Shown here one piece after another: positions 24,185-32,989 of a stretch of 64,000 bases of DNA. Numbering within the stretch: the stretch's first letter is position 1; the number at the start of each line of letters is the position of its first letter. Both the position numbers and the translations under genes were made by a program. The DNA comes from Mesorhizobium loti (GTDB taxonomy: Bacteria; Pseudomonadota; Alphaproteobacteria; Rhizobiales; Rhizobiaceae), in NCBI RefSeq assembly GCF_003148495.1, contig NZ_QGGH01000008.1, forward strand, positions 62,001 to 126,000, given 5' to 3'. Below the pieces are notes generated by a model that had not been told where the DNA came from, made no database searches, and worked only from the letters and a program-made list of their open reading frames with translations.

Positions 24185-24700
24185 ATGAACAAGATCGTAT
24201 CGGGTATACTGGCGACCACATTGTCAGTTTCGTTCGCGGCAGCCGCCGGTCCGGCCAATGCAGCACAAATGTTCGTGCCTCAGGCACCGGCGACGTCGTC
24301 AAATATCCTGAACGTCGCAGCCGGCGACACGCCAGCCCAACATCCTTCCCAATATCCTGAGTGGAAGCGTCACGGCGATCGCCGCAACTTCAGCCGCAAT
24401 TTCAACGGCAATCGGAACTTTGCCCGCAACAATGATCGTGGCGTGTATTGGAACGGCCACCGCGGCTATCGCGAATACCATCGCGGCTATCGGCGCCATG
24501 GCGACAACTGGTTCCCGCTGGCTGCCTTCGCCACCGGCGCCCTGATCACCGGCGCGATCATCAACAGTGAAAACAACCGTGTCTACGAAGGCAATTCGCA
24601 TGTGCAGTGGTGCTATGACCACTATCGCAGCTATCGCTCTTCGGACAATACGTTCCAGCCGAATTACGGCCCCCGTCAGGAATGTCGTTCGCCTTATTGA
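24185..24700 (+). CDS. BA14K family secreted protein
   Basis: 171 residues. Signal peptide ending at ANAAQ (cleavage after about residue 26), then an Arg/Asn/Gly/Tyr-rich middle region with imperfect repeats (NFSRNFNGNRNFARNN, HRGYREYHRGYRRHG), one hydrophobic segment (WFPLAAFATGALITGAIIN) and a C-terminal BA14K domain recognisable from HVQWCYDHYRSYRSSDNTF and the closing GPRQECRSPY, with two cysteines. The Brucella homologue is an immunoreactive lectin-like protein linked to envelope and LPS. GGAGAAG lies 5 bp before the ATG. A stress promoter lies upstream and a hairpin downstream, so it is monocistronic. Confidence 0.88.
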   Translation: MNKIVSGILATTLSVSFAAAAGPANAAQMFVPQAPATSSNILNVAAGDTPAQHPSQYPEWKRHGDRRNFSRNFNGNRNFARNNDRGVYWNGHRGYREYHRGYRRHGDNWFPLAAFATGALITGAIINSENNRVYEGNSHVQWCYDHYRSYRSSDNTFQPNYGPRQECRSPY

Positions 24701-24737
24701 TCAAGGCGCGTTTGCGTAGCTGAGATGCGTTGAGTAA

Positions 24738-24763
24738 AGCCCGCGCCGGCAACGGCGCGGGCT
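24738..24763 (+). terminator. Terminator hairpin of the BA14K gene
   Basis: Perfect 11-bp stem AGCCCGCGCCG/CGGCGCGGGCT (24738-24748, 24753-24763) with a GCAA tetraloop, 37 bp past the stop. The T tract after it is poor (CTTGATC), so termination may be partial or bidirectional. Confidence 0.6.
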
Positions 24764-24798
24764 CTTGATCGATTGGCCGGAAGAGGAACAAGTTGCCG

Positions 24799-25278
24799 TC
24801 AGCTTGCCCAGTTGATGCTCTTGAGCATCAGATAAAAACCCCCGCCGTCCTCTCTGCTGGGACAACGATAGATACCCAACCCGTCGCAGATTCGAGACAT
24901 CACCGCGCTGAGTTCCCAACCAAGCACTTCCAGCGCATTGTCCGCGCGTGTCGCATAGGCTCGGGCCAGTTCGTCAATGCCATGCTGTTCGCCGAAGGAT
25001 CGAACCAGCTTTGCGTCGCTGAGGAGCTCGCTAGGCAGGCTTGAATTTGCCCAAGCCCACAGCCAGTTGCCGCCCTCGGTACTCGTTGAGCCGACAATCT
25101 GGATCTCGGTGACGACCTTGACCACCCCGTCTTGCGAGAACAGAAGCGTTCCGGCCGTCAGATCATAATCATAGCGCGACCAGCTACCAAGGTGGAGATC
25201 TTTCTTCAAGCGTGCGTTCTTGGCCTTCAGCTGTTCGATAGCCTCGTCGCGCCAAGCAGGATACCAGTCTGGCTGCAT
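24799..25278 (-). CDS. DUF6882-like protein
   Basis: About 159 residues, soluble, without signal peptide. The segment GNWLWAWANSSLPSELL is typical of the DUF6882 family, mostly found in scattered accessory loci, and the N-terminus is a charged helix followed by the LGSWSRYDYDL strand. Function unknown. The start is uncertain: the frame is open to a GTG at 25302, while the ATG at 25278 has GAGGA immediately before it, too close to be ideal. It ends 35 bp past the glpK stop side and may be transcribed from its own promoter, unknown. Confidence 0.65.
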   Translation of the reverse strand: MQPDWYPAWRDEAIEQLKAKNARLKKDLHLGSWSRYDYDLTAGTLLFSQDGVVKVVTEIQIVGSTSTEGGNWLWAWANSSLPSELLSDAKLVRSFGEQHGIDELARAYATRADNALEVLGWELSAVMSRICDGLGIYRCPSREDGGGFYLMLKSINWAS

Positions 25279-25312
25279 TCCTCGCGCCCCATCACCCACC
25301 ACTGACGGCTGT

Positions 25313-26806
25313 TTATGACACGCTCAGCGTCCTGCGCACAGCATCGCGCCAACCAGCAAGCTTGGCTACGCGCACGGAGCCATCCATGTCCGGCTGGAAG
25401 CGCCGTTCGAGTGCCCAGCTTTTCGCGAATTTCTTGGCATCCGGCCACACTCCTGCCTTCGAGCCGGCCAGCCATGCGGCGCCCAGCGCGGTCGTCTCGA
25501 GAATGGTCGGACGGTCGACCGGCGCGTCGAGGATGTCGGCCAGCCGCTGCATGGTCCAGTCCGACGCAACCATGCCTCCGTCGACCCGAAGCACGGTCTT
25601 GGCCGAAGCGCCCTTCCAGTCCTTGCGCATGGCGTCGAGCAGGTCGCGCGTCTGGTAGGCCACGGCTTCCAGCGCGGCGCGGGCAAACTCCGCCGGACCG
25701 GAATTGCGGGTCAGCCCGAAGATGGCGCCGCGTGCCTCGGCATCCCAATGCGGTGCGCCGAGTCCGACAAAGGCGGGCACCAGGTAGACATTTTGCGTCG
25801 GATCGGCTTCTGCCGCCAGTTTGCCGCTCTGCTCGGCCTTGCCGATCACCTTGATGCCATCGCGCAACCATTGAACCGCGGCACCGGCAATGAAGATTGA
25901 GCCTTCCAGTGCGTAGGTCGTCTTGCCGTTCAGCCGGTAGGCAATGGTGGTCAAGAGCCGGTTCTTCGAACGCACCAGGTCGCTGCCAGTGTTCAGCAGC
26001 GCAAAACAGCCAGTGCCATAGGTCGACTTCATCATACCTGGCTCAAAGCAGGCCTGGCCGATGGTCGCGGCATGCTGGTCGCCGGCAACCCCGAGGATTC
26101 TTATCTCGGCGCCAAAGAGACTTTTCTCCGTGATTCCATAGTCATCGGCACAGTCCTTTACCTCAGGGAGCATTTTCGCCGGGATGTTGAGGATCGTCAG
26201 CAGCTCGTCATCCCAGGCATTCTCAGCGATGTTGTAGACCAGCGTGCGCGAAGCGTTGGTGGCGTCCGTCGCATGGACCTTGCCGCCGGTCAGCCGCCAG
26301 ATCAGGAAACTATCGATGGTGCCAGCGAGCAGTTCGCCTTTCTCGGCCCGCTTTCTGGCGCCCTTCACCTTGTCCAACACCCAGGCGATCTTGGTGCCGG
26401 AAAAATAGGGATCGAGCAGCAGTCCGGTCTTGCGGGTGAACTTCTTCTCCAACCCCTGCCTCTTGAGTTTCTGGCACAGCGACGCGGTGCGCCGGTCCTG
26501 CCAGACGATGGCATTGTGGATCGGCTTGCCGGTCACCCTGTCCCAGATGACAACGGTTTCGCGTTGATTGGTGATGCCGAGTGCGGCCACCTCGGAAGCA
26601 GTCCGACCGGCGTTCTTCAGCGCCGCCTTCACGGTCGATACGACGCTCGTCCAGATGTCCTCGGGATCGTGCTCAACCCAGCCGGAGGCCGGATAGTGCT
26701 GGGTGAACTCCTGTTGCCCGCTGCCGGCAACCTTCATCTTGTCGTCGAACAGGATCGCCCTGGTCGATGTCGTGCCCTGGTCAATGGCAAGGATGTATCC
26801 GGTCAT
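25313..26806 (-). CDS. glpK: Glycerol kinase
   Basis: FGGY-family kinase phosphorylating glycerol to sn-glycerol-3-phosphate with ATP. The N-terminal phosphate loop AIDQGTTSTRAILFD, the substrate segment WVEHDPEDIW, NQRETVVIWD and the C-terminal LRVDGGMVASDWTMQ are all present; 497 residues is the family norm. GGGGAGG lies 4 bp before the ATG. It is the last gene of the glycerol operon, 97 bp after glpV with a hairpin in the gap. It works with the ABC importer upstream and with GlpD, whose substrate it makes. Confidence 0.97.
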   Translation of the reverse strand: MTGYILAIDQGTTSTRAILFDDKMKVAGSGQQEFTQHYPASGWVEHDPEDIWTSVVSTVKAALKNAGRTASEVAALGITNQRETVVIWDRVTGKPIHNAIVWQDRRTASLCQKLKRQGLEKKFTRKTGLLLDPYFSGTKIAWVLDKVKGARKRAEKGELLAGTIDSFLIWRLTGGKVHATDATNASRTLVYNIAENAWDDELLTILNIPAKMLPEVKDCADDYGITEKSLFGAEIRILGVAGDQHAATIGQACFEPGMMKSTYGTGCFALLNTGSDLVRSKNRLLTTIAYRLNGKTTYALEGSIFIAGAAVQWLRDGIKVIGKAEQSGKLAAEADPTQNVYLVPAFVGLGAPHWDAEARGAIFGLTRNSGPAEFARAALEAVAYQTRDLLDAMRKDWKGASAKTVLRVDGGMVASDWTMQRLADILDAPVDRPTILETTALGAAWLAGSKAGVWPDAKKFAKSWALERRFQPDMDGSVRVAKLAGWRDAVRRTLSVS

Positions 26807-26838
26807 TCTGCCTCCCCACTCAGTCTTTTACACAAACA

Positions 26839-26865
26839 GGGGAGACGGCAAGATGCCGCCTCCCC
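26839..26865 (-). terminator. Hairpin between glpV and glpK, possible partial terminator
   Basis: GGGGAGACGGCA (26839-26850) pairs with TGCCGCCTCCCC (26854-26865) with one mismatch around a 3-base loop. On the minus strand it is followed by TGTTTGTGT, a weak tract. It could end most transcripts after glpV or protect their 3' ends. Confidence 0.5.
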
Positions 26866-26903
26866 CTATTCTCATGATGCGGGCGCGAACGCCAACACCA
26901 AGG

Positions 26904-28628
26904 TTACTTCTGCCAGCTCTTCACCAGTTCGTCGTAGTTGATGGTGATCGGCTTGTCCTTCTCCTGCTCGAGCTTCAGCTGAGGCGCGAGATTGCCGGCC
27001 TTGACCGCGTCGGCGTTCCAGTAGGCAAGGTCATGCTCTTCGGCCATCTTCGGTCCGATGTCGCCCTGAACACCGGATTTCTCGATACGGGCCATGACTT
27101 TTTCCTGATCGGCGCAGAGCGAATCCATGGCTTCCTGCGGTGTCTTGGCACCCGAGGATGCGTCACCGATGTTCTGCCACCAGAGCTGCGCCAGCTTCGG
27201 ATAGTCCGGCACGTTGGTACCGGTCGGCGTCCACTGCACACGGGCCGGCGAGCGGTAGAACTCGATCAGACCGCCGAGCTTCGGCGCACGTTCGGTGAAG
27301 CTCTTGTCATGGATGGTGGAGTCGCGAATGAAGGTCAGGCCAACCTGGCTCTTCTTCACGTCGACGGTCTTCGAGGTGACGAACTGCGCATAAAGCCAGG
27401 CGGCTTTGGCGCGGTCGGTCGGCGTCGACTTCATCAGCGTCCAGGAACCGACATCCTGATAGCCGAGCTTCATGCCGTCCTTCCAGTATGAGCCGTGCGG
27501 AGACGGCGCCATACGCCATTTCGGCGTACCGTCGTCGTTCATGACCGGCAAGCCGGGCTTGACCATGTCGGCGGTGAACGCGGTGTACCAGAAGATCTGC
27601 TGGGCAACATTGCCTTGCGACGGCACGGGGCCGGATTCAGAGAAGGTCATGCCCTGGGCTTCCGGCGGCGCATAGGCTTTCAGCCAATCAAGATACTTCT
27701 GGATGGCATAGACCGATGCTGGTCCATTGGTGTCGCCGCCGCGCGCTGTGCACGAGCCGACAGGCCGCGAATTCGCATCGACCTTGATGCCCCATTCATC
27801 GACCGGCACGCCATTCGGCAGGCCCTTGTCGCCGTTGCCGGCCATCGACAGCCAGGCGTCGGTGAACCGCCAGCCGAGCGACGGATCCTTCTTGCCGTAG
27901 TCCATGTGGCCAAAGACTTTCTTGCCGTTGACGTCGCGGCCGGTGAAGAATTCGGCGATGTCCTCATAGGCCGACCAATTGACCGGCACGCCGAGATCGT
28001 AGCCGTACTTGGCCTTGAAGTCGGCCTTGTTCTTCTCGTCGTTGAACCAGTCGTAACGGAACCAGTAGAGGTTCGCGAACTGCTGGTCGGGCAGCTGGTA
28101 GAGCTTCTTGTCCGGCGCGGTGGTGAACTTGGTGCCGATGAAGTCGTCAACATCGAGCATCGGATCGGTAACGTCCTTGCCTTCGCCCGCCATCCAGTCG
28201 GTCAGGTTGCGCACCTGCTGGTAGCGCCAGTGCGTGCCGATCAGATCGGAATCGTTGACCCAGCCGTCGTAGATGTTCTGGCCGGTCTGCATCTGGGTCT
28301 GGATCTTTTCGACGACGTCGCCTTCCTGGATGACGTCATGCGTGACCTTGATGCCGGTGATGGCGGTAAAGGCCGGCGCCAGCACCTGAGACTCGTACTG
28401 GTGGGTGGTCAAGGTTTCCGACACGACTTTGATGTCCATGCCGGCGAAGGGCTTGGCCGCGTCAATGAACCACTGCATCTGCTTTTCCTGGTCGGCGCGG
28501 GAAAGCGTCGACACGCCGCCTATCTCCTTGTCCAGAAAGGCTTTTGCCTCATCCATCCCGGCATAGGCATTGCCTACGCCGAGCAACAGGACAAGGGCCG
28601 TTGTTGATGTTAAAAATTGCCGTCGCAT
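26904..28628 (-). CDS. glpV: Glycerol ABC transporter substrate-binding protein
   Basis: 574-residue periplasmic solute-binding protein. Signal peptide MRRQFLTSTTALVLLLGVGNAYA, then the extracellular solute-binding fold of the CUT1 type with VVSETLTTHQYESQVLAPAF near the start and a tryptophan-rich core. Its neighbours assign the ligand: it belongs with glpK, glpD and the two membrane and two ATPase subunits, matching the rhizobial glycerol importer GlpSTPQV described in Rhizobium leguminosarum. It is longer than usual sugar-binding proteins (about 420). Hairpins flank the gene on both sides (28666-28693 and 26839-26865), suggesting mRNA stabilisation to make it in excess of the membrane parts. 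Confidence 0.92.
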   Translation of the reverse strand: MRRQFLTSTTALVLLLGVGNAYAGMDEAKAFLDKEIGGVSTLSRADQEKQMQWFIDAAKPFAGMDIKVVSETLTTHQYESQVLAPAFTAITGIKVTHDVIQEGDVVEKIQTQMQTGQNIYDGWVNDSDLIGTHWRYQQVRNLTDWMAGEGKDVTDPMLDVDDFIGTKFTTAPDKKLYQLPDQQFANLYWFRYDWFNDEKNKADFKAKYGYDLGVPVNWSAYEDIAEFFTGRDVNGKKVFGHMDYGKKDPSLGWRFTDAWLSMAGNGDKGLPNGVPVDEWGIKVDANSRPVGSCTARGGDTNGPASVYAIQKYLDWLKAYAPPEAQGMTFSESGPVPSQGNVAQQIFWYTAFTADMVKPGLPVMNDDGTPKWRMAPSPHGSYWKDGMKLGYQDVGSWTLMKSTPTDRAKAAWLYAQFVTSKTVDVKKSQVGLTFIRDSTIHDKSFTERAPKLGGLIEFYRSPARVQWTPTGTNVPDYPKLAQLWWQNIGDASSGAKTPQEAMDSLCADQEKVMARIEKSGVQGDIGPKMAEEHDLAYWNADAVKAGNLAPQLKLEQEKDKPITINYDELVKSWQK

Positions 28629-28665
28629 GTGTTTCCTCCACTGTTTAAGGTTTCAAGTGCGATCT

Positions 28666-28693
28666 GGAGCGGTCGCCGGCACGCGGCCGCTCC
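28666..28693 (-). promoter_or_regulatory. Intercistronic hairpin upstream of glpV
   Basis: GGAGCGGTCGC (28666-28676) pairs with GCGGCCGCTCC (28683-28693) with one wobble, loop of 6. It lies between the DUF2160 gene and glpV inside the operon, and has no T tract in either direction, so it is more likely an RNA-stability or processing element than a terminator. Confidence 0.5.
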
Positions 28694-28707
28694 AACAGTT
28701 TCCCCCT

Positions 28708-28995
28708 CTATACGTAGCGGAACACGCCAATGGCGTAGACCACGGAGAGAGCGAGAGCCCACCAGAGGCTCGGTCCGACAAGACCCAGCCAAGCGAGATG
28801 GATAAAGGCGCTGCCGAGCAGCGATAAGAACAAGCGGTCGCCGCGCGTCGTCTCGAAGCGCAGCACGCCGACGCGCGGATTGCCGCCCGGCGAGGCGTAT
28901 TCCCAGACGCCCATGCCGACCAGCAGCAGGGCGATGACGGCAAAAAAAGCGGCCGTCGGCCAGGTCCATGCCATCCAGGAGAAGTCGAGGTTCAT
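28708..28995 (-). CDS. DUF2160 small membrane protein of the glycerol transport operon
   Basis: 95 residues with three hydrophobic helices (about 12-30, 57-73 and 76-93) and a short polar loop around WEYASPGGNPRVGVLRFETT. It matches the DUF2160 family, which is found almost only in glycerol ABC operons of rhizobia and relatives. The ATG at 28995 follows the glpQ stop by 2 bp. Probably an accessory subunit of the importer; some operon descriptions call it GlpU, which I cannot confirm from sequence. Longer frames reaching 29062 or 29358 run inside glpQ and are rejected. Confidence 0.85.
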   Translation of the reverse strand: MNLDFSWMAWTWPTAAFFAVIALLLVGMGVWEYASPGGNPRVGVLRFETTRGDRLFLSLLGSAFIHLAWLGLVGPSLWWALALSVVYAIGVFRYV

Positions 28996-28997
28996 GA

Positions 28998-29921
<924 letters not shown>

Positions 29922-29922
29922 C

Positions 29923-30789
29923 TCAGCGCTCCGCGTCGTAGTTGGTCATCACGGTGTAGAACACCCACGACAACAACAGGATGATGAGGAAGTAGACCAG
30001 CGACATGGCGGCTGCCGGACCAAGGTCGAACTGGCCGAGTGCCGTCTTGACGAGGTCGATCGACAGGAACGTCGTCGAATTGCCAGGCCCGCCGCCGGTG
30101 ACGACGAAGGGCTCGGTGTAGATCATGAAACTGTCCATGAAGCGCAACAGAACGGCGATCAAAAGCACGCGCTGCATCTTCGGCAACTGGATGTAGCGAA
30201 ACACCGCCCAGCGCGAGGCGCCATCGATCTTGGCCGCTTGGTAGAAGGCATCCGGGATCGAGACCAGTCCGGCGTAGCAGAGCAGCACGACGAGGCTGGT
30301 CCAGTGCCAGACATCCATGACGATGATCGTGACCCAGGCATCGAACGGATCCTGCACGTAATTGTAATCGATGCCGATCGCGTTGAGATAATAGCCCAGC
30401 AGCCCGATGTCGTTGCGTCCGAACACCTGCCAGATCGTGCCGACGACGTTCCACGGGATCAGCAGCGGCAGCGACATCAGCACCAGGCAGACCGGCACGC
30501 CCCAGCCCTTCTTCGGCATGTTGAGCGCAATGAAGATGCCGAGCGGCACCTCAATCGCCAGGATGATGAAGGAAAAGATCAGGTTGCGGACCATCGCTTC
30601 CCAGAAGCGGCTGGACGAGAGCAGTTCTTCGAACCATTCGGTGCCGGCCCAGGTGAAGACATTGTTGCCGAACGTGTCCTGCACCGAATAGTTGACGACC
30701 GTCATCAGCGGGATGACGGCGGTGAAGGCCACCAGCACCAGCACCGGCAGCACCAGGAACCAGGCCTTGTTGTTCCAGGTCTTTTCCAT
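29923..30789 (-). CDS. glpP: Glycerol ABC transporter permease
   Basis: 288-residue permease of the MalF/UgpA kind, with six helices and the EAA loop DAFYQAAKIDGASRWAVFRYIQLPKM contacting the ATPases. The start ATG at 30789 adjoins the glpT stop without gap. It pairs with GlpQ. Short N-terminus, no periplasmic insertion as in MalF. Confidence 0.92.
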   Translation of the reverse strand: MEKTWNNKAWFLVLPVLVLVAFTAVIPLMTVVNYSVQDTFGNNVFTWAGTEWFEELLSSSRFWEAMVRNLIFSFIILAIEVPLGIFIALNMPKKGWGVPVCLVLMSLPLLIPWNVVGTIWQVFGRNDIGLLGYYLNAIGIDYNYVQDPFDAWVTIIVMDVWHWTSLVVLLCYAGLVSIPDAFYQAAKIDGASRWAVFRYIQLPKMQRVLLIAVLLRFMDSFMIYTEPFVVTGGGPGNSTTFLSIDLVKTALGQFDLGPAAAMSLVYFLIILLLSWVFYTVMTNYDAER

Positions 30790-31857
30790 TTATGCCCCCA
30801 TCTCGACGCGCCAGGAATCGGCATAGATGTTGATGCCGGCCGGGTCGAACCGCACCTTCGGATCGGCAGGCACGGTCTCGTCCTCGCCGATGACCGCCGC
30901 AATCTCGCGGCCTTCGAGATTGGCGCGGACCACCTTGTGGCGGCCGAGATCCTCGACCTTGCTGATCGAAACGGCCATGCCGTCGCGGCCAAGCCGGACA
31001 TATTCGGGACGGATGCCGAGCTCGACGGTGCCGCTGCCAGCCTTGGGCACGCCGGGCAGTTCGATCCGCTGCGAACCCAATTTTGCCGTCTTGCCGTCGA
31101 TCGCCACCGGCATGACGTTCATGCCGGGCGAGCCGATGAAATAACCGACAAAAGTGTGGCGCGGCCGTTCGAATAGTTCGGCCGGCGTGCCGATCTGGAC
31201 GATACCGCCATCATACATCACCACCACCTGGTCGGCGAAGGTCAACGCCTCGGTCTGGTCGTGGGTGACGTAGACCATGGTGTAGCCGAACCGGCGGTGC
31301 AGCTGCTTCAGCTGCGAGCGCAGCACCCATTTCATATGCGGGTCGATAACGGTCAGCGGCTCGTCGAACAGGATGGCGTTGACATCCGAGCGCACCAAGC
31401 CGCGGCCGAGCGAGATCTTCTGCTTCTGGTCGGCGGTCAGGCCCCTCGCCTTCTTCTTCGCCCAGGACGCCAGATCGATCATCTCCAGCGTCTCGCGCAC
31501 CTTGCGGTCGACATCTGCTTCCGGCACGCCGCGGTTGCGCAGCGGGAAAGCCAGATTGTCGTAGACGGTCATGGTGTCGTAGATGACCGGGAACTGGAAC
31601 ACCTGCGCGATGTTGCGCTCCTGTGTCGACAAATTGGTCACGTCCTTGCCGTTGAACAGCAACTGGCCGTGTGAGGGGTGCAGCAATCCCGAAATGATGT
31701 TGAGCAGCGTGGTCTTGCCACAGCCCGAGGGCCCCAGCAGCGCATAGGCGCCGCCGTCCTCGAAGACGTGATGCACTTCCCTGAGCGCGAAATCGGAATC
31801 CTTCTGCGGGTTGGGCAGATAGGAATGCCTGACATGGTTGACGTCGATGCGCGCCAT
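30790..31857 (-). CDS. glpT: Glycerol ABC transporter ATP-binding protein with degenerate signature motif
   Basis: 355-residue MalK/UgpC-type ATPase: nucleotide-binding domain (about 1-235) plus a C-terminal OB-fold regulatory domain. Walker A GPSGCGKT (42-49), Walker B ILFDEP (162-167) and switch His199 in YVTHD are intact. The ABC signature, LSGGQ in canonical proteins, reads LTADQ (140-144). Its operon partner GlpS has an intact LSGGQ but no switch His. The two therefore probably form a heterodimer with one working and one degenerate ATP site. Stop abuts the glpP start. Confidence 0.93.
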   Translation of the reverse strand: MARIDVNHVRHSYLPNPQKDSDFALREVHHVFEDGGAYALLGPSGCGKTTLLNIISGLLHPSHGQLLFNGKDVTNLSTQERNIAQVFQFPVIYDTMTVYDNLAFPLRNRGVPEADVDRKVRETLEMIDLASWAKKKARGLTADQKQKISLGRGLVRSDVNAILFDEPLTVIDPHMKWVLRSQLKQLHRRFGYTMVYVTHDQTEALTFADQVVVMYDGGIVQIGTPAELFERPRHTFVGYFIGSPGMNVMPVAIDGKTAKLGSQRIELPGVPKAGSGTVELGIRPEYVRLGRDGMAVSISKVEDLGRHKVVRANLEGREIAAVIGEDETVPADPKVRFDPAGINIYADSWRVEMGA

Positions 31858-31867
31858 CTCTTTCCCC

Positions 31868-32947
31868 TCAAGCCGCCAGCTTCGGCGCGCTCACGGCGCG
31901 GCCGTGCTCGTCGAAAACCATGATGTGGCGCGGATCGATGAACACCTCGACCACTTCGTCAGGCTCGAAATCGCGAATGCCGTGGGTCAGCATGACCCAG
32001 CGCGCATCGGCGAAATCGAGATGGATGAAGCTCTCCGACCCTGTGATCTCGGTGATCGTCACCTTGGCCCGTACCGGCACCGCCGCCGCGTTGGGCCGCT
32101 CGAGCGACAGATGATGCGGCTGAAAGCCGATCGTATAGATGGCGTCGGCAATGCCGGAGAGCTCGGCTGGCACCGGCAGGTTGACGCCACCCTCGAGCAG
32201 GAAATCCCGGCCCTTCTTGGCGAGCACGATGGTGTTGAGCGGTGGATCGGAAAACGTCCTGGCCGTCACCAGGTCGGCCGGCTTGCGGAACACCTCGATG
32301 GTCTGTCCGAACTGGGTGATGCGTCCTTCGGAAAGCGTGGCGGTGTTGCCGCCGAGCAGCAGGGCTTCGTGCGGCTCGGTCGTTGCATAGACGAAGATGG
32401 TGCCAGCGGCGGCGAATATCCTGGGCAACTCGGCGCGCAGCTCTTCGCGCAATTTATAGTCGAGATTGGCGAGCGGTTCGTCGAGCAGGACCAGGCTGGC
32501 GTTCTTGACGATGGCGCGCGCCAGTGCGGTGCGCTGCTGCTGGCCGCCGGACAGGCTGAGCGGCGTGCGGTCGAGATAGGGTGTCAGCTTGAGAAGTGCG
32601 GCGGCATCGCGCACTTCCTTGTCGATCTTGGCCTGATCGGTGCCGGCCACCCGGAGCGGCGAAGCGATGTTCTCATAGACGGTCATCGCCGGATAGTTGA
32701 TGAACTGCTGGTAGACCATGGCGATCTTGCGCTTCTGCACCGGCACGCCGGTGACATTCTGGCCGTCGAACCAGATCGAACCGGAGGTCGGCACATCGAG
32801 GCCGGCCATCAGCCGCATCAGGCTGGTCTTGCCGGAGAGCGTAGGTCCGAGCAGGACGTTGAGCGAGCCGTGCTGAAGCGTCAGCGACACGTCGCTTATA
32901 TGCTCGACCGCACCAACCGTCTTGGTGACGTTTCTCAGTTCCAGCAT
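31868..32947 (-). CDS. glpS: Glycerol ABC transporter ATP-binding protein lacking the switch histidine
   Basis: 359 residues, same architecture as GlpT. Walker A GPTLSGKT (34-41), Q loop VYQQF, signature LSGGQ (132-136) and Walker B LLDEPLANLD (154-163) are present. In the switch segment, canonical xTHD, the sequence is VYATTEPHEAL with Thr190 in place of the histidine. The C-terminal domain from about 240 is the UgpC/MalK-type regulatory fold. It follows glpD by 42 bp and precedes glpT by 10 bp. Role: energises glycerol import together with GlpT. Confidence 0.93.
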   Translation of the reverse strand: MLELRNVTKTVGAVEHISDVSLTLQHGSLNVLLGPTLSGKTSLMRLMAGLDVPTSGSIWFDGQNVTGVPVQKRKIAMVYQQFINYPAMTVYENIASPLRVAGTDQAKIDKEVRDAAALLKLTPYLDRTPLSLSGGQQQRTALARAIVKNASLVLLDEPLANLDYKLREELRAELPRIFAAAGTIFVYATTEPHEALLLGGNTATLSEGRITQFGQTIEVFRKPADLVTARTFSDPPLNTIVLAKKGRDFLLEGGVNLPVPAELSGIADAIYTIGFQPHHLSLERPNAAAVPVRAKVTITEITGSESFIHLDFADARWVMLTHGIRDFEPDEVVEVFIDPRHIMVFDEHGRAVSAPKLAA

Positions 32948-32989
32948 GACGCCTCCTCCCAGGCCTTCTGCATCAGCTCAAACCCCTCT

